A DNA stretch of 13,685 nucleotides, taken from the NCBI GenBank assembly GCA_030699345.1, contig JAUYMX010000323.1, positions 1 through 13,685 of the forward strand. The letters run 5' to 3'. A model generated the notes under the pieces. The model did no database searches and was not told the DNA's origin. It saw only the letters and a program-made list of their open reading frames with translations. The stretch comes from Methylococcaceae bacterium. GTDB taxonomy: Bacteria > Pseudomonadota > Gammaproteobacteria > Methylococcales > Methylomonadaceae. Of the stretch, positions 13,571-13,685 are shown one piece after another; position 1 is the stretch's first letter, and the number at the start of each line of letters is the position of its first letter. A program made the translations under genes and the position numbers.

Positions 13571-13685
13571 TACTTCGAAAAATCTGTCACATTCATGGTT
13601 CGACAAGCTCGCCACGAATGTAACAAGCTGATTTATAAGATGCTGTTCGCACTGAGCCTGTCGAAGTGCAGGGTTTTTCGAGGTG
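13571..13685. repeat. Imperfect inverted-repeat element (REP/MITE-like), possibly cut by the window end
   Basis: About 115 bases form nested inverted repeats. The outer arms 13571-13582 and 13674-13685 pair over 12 positions (8 perfect in a row, TCGAAAAA with TTTTTCGA, plus two G-T pairs). An inner pair, TTCGACAAGCTC at 13599-13610 and GAGCCTGTCGAA at 13654-13665, matches at 11 of 12. Within the left half, ACATTCATGG (13589-13598) and CCACGAATGT (13612-13621) make a second hairpin with one mismatch or wobble. From memory, the TTCGACARGCTC core resembles dispersed intergenic palindromes common in many proteobacterial genomes. It is more GC-rich than the genes beside it. It holds no ORF. It could be a dispersed repeat, a terminator, or both. 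Confidence 0.75.
13649..13678 (+). terminator. Possible weak terminator after rplQ, inside the repeat
   Basis: GCACT (13649-13653) and AGTGC (13665-13669) can form a 5-bp stem with an 11-nt loop. After CAGGG... the run TTTTT occurs at 13674-13678. The stem is short and the T run does not follow it directly, so this is a poor intrinsic terminator on its own. It is the only candidate for ending the transcript in the window. The same bases also pair in the larger repeat. Confidence 0.25.

Overview
This window is a nearly complete S10-spc-alpha ribosomal protein supercluster. It starts with the last 47 codons of tuf (EF-Tu) and continues with 28 complete genes, all on the + strand: rpsJ-rplC-rplD-rplW-rplB-rpsS-rplV-rpsC-rplP-rpmC-rpsQ (S10 block), rplN-rplX-rplE-rpsN-rpsH-rplF-rplR-rpsE-rpmD-rplO-secY-rpmJ (spc block) and rpsM-rpsK-rpsD-rpoA-rplQ (alpha block). 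It ends with about 136 bases of non-coding DNA holding a palindromic repeat.

The gene order, the lack of infA, adk or map between secY and rpsM, the zinc-free 101-residue S14 and the close likeness of nearly every protein to its Escherichia coli counterpart point to a gammaproteobacterium. The DNA is AT-rich, with A/T-ending codons preferred throughout, so the source is a low-GC member of that class. I cannot name the genus from this sequence. Base and codon use look uniform across the cluster, and no gene appears transferred, broken or inserted.

The genes are very tightly packed. Most gaps are 0 to 35 nt, four junctions overlap by 1 to 4 nt (rplD/rplW, rplP/rpmC, rpmC/rpsQ, rpmD/rplO), and secY starts on the base after the rplO stop. 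The largest internal gap is 50 nt (rpmJ/rpsM), and no convincing internal promoter or terminator is visible, so the run may be read as one long transcript continuing from the str-type tuf gene. The products are the large- and small-subunit ribosomal proteins, the translocon core SecY and the RNA polymerase alpha subunit, which ties synthesis of ribosomes, secretion channel and transcription machinery together.

This is an ordinary, highly conserved housekeeping region and I see no undescribed system in it. The points worth a second look are the 115-bp inverted-repeat element after rplQ, the TTG-initiated 37-codon rpmJ, and two junctions (tuf/rpsJ, rpmJ/rpsM) that leave little or no room for the E. 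coli-type L4 and S4 feedback leaders.
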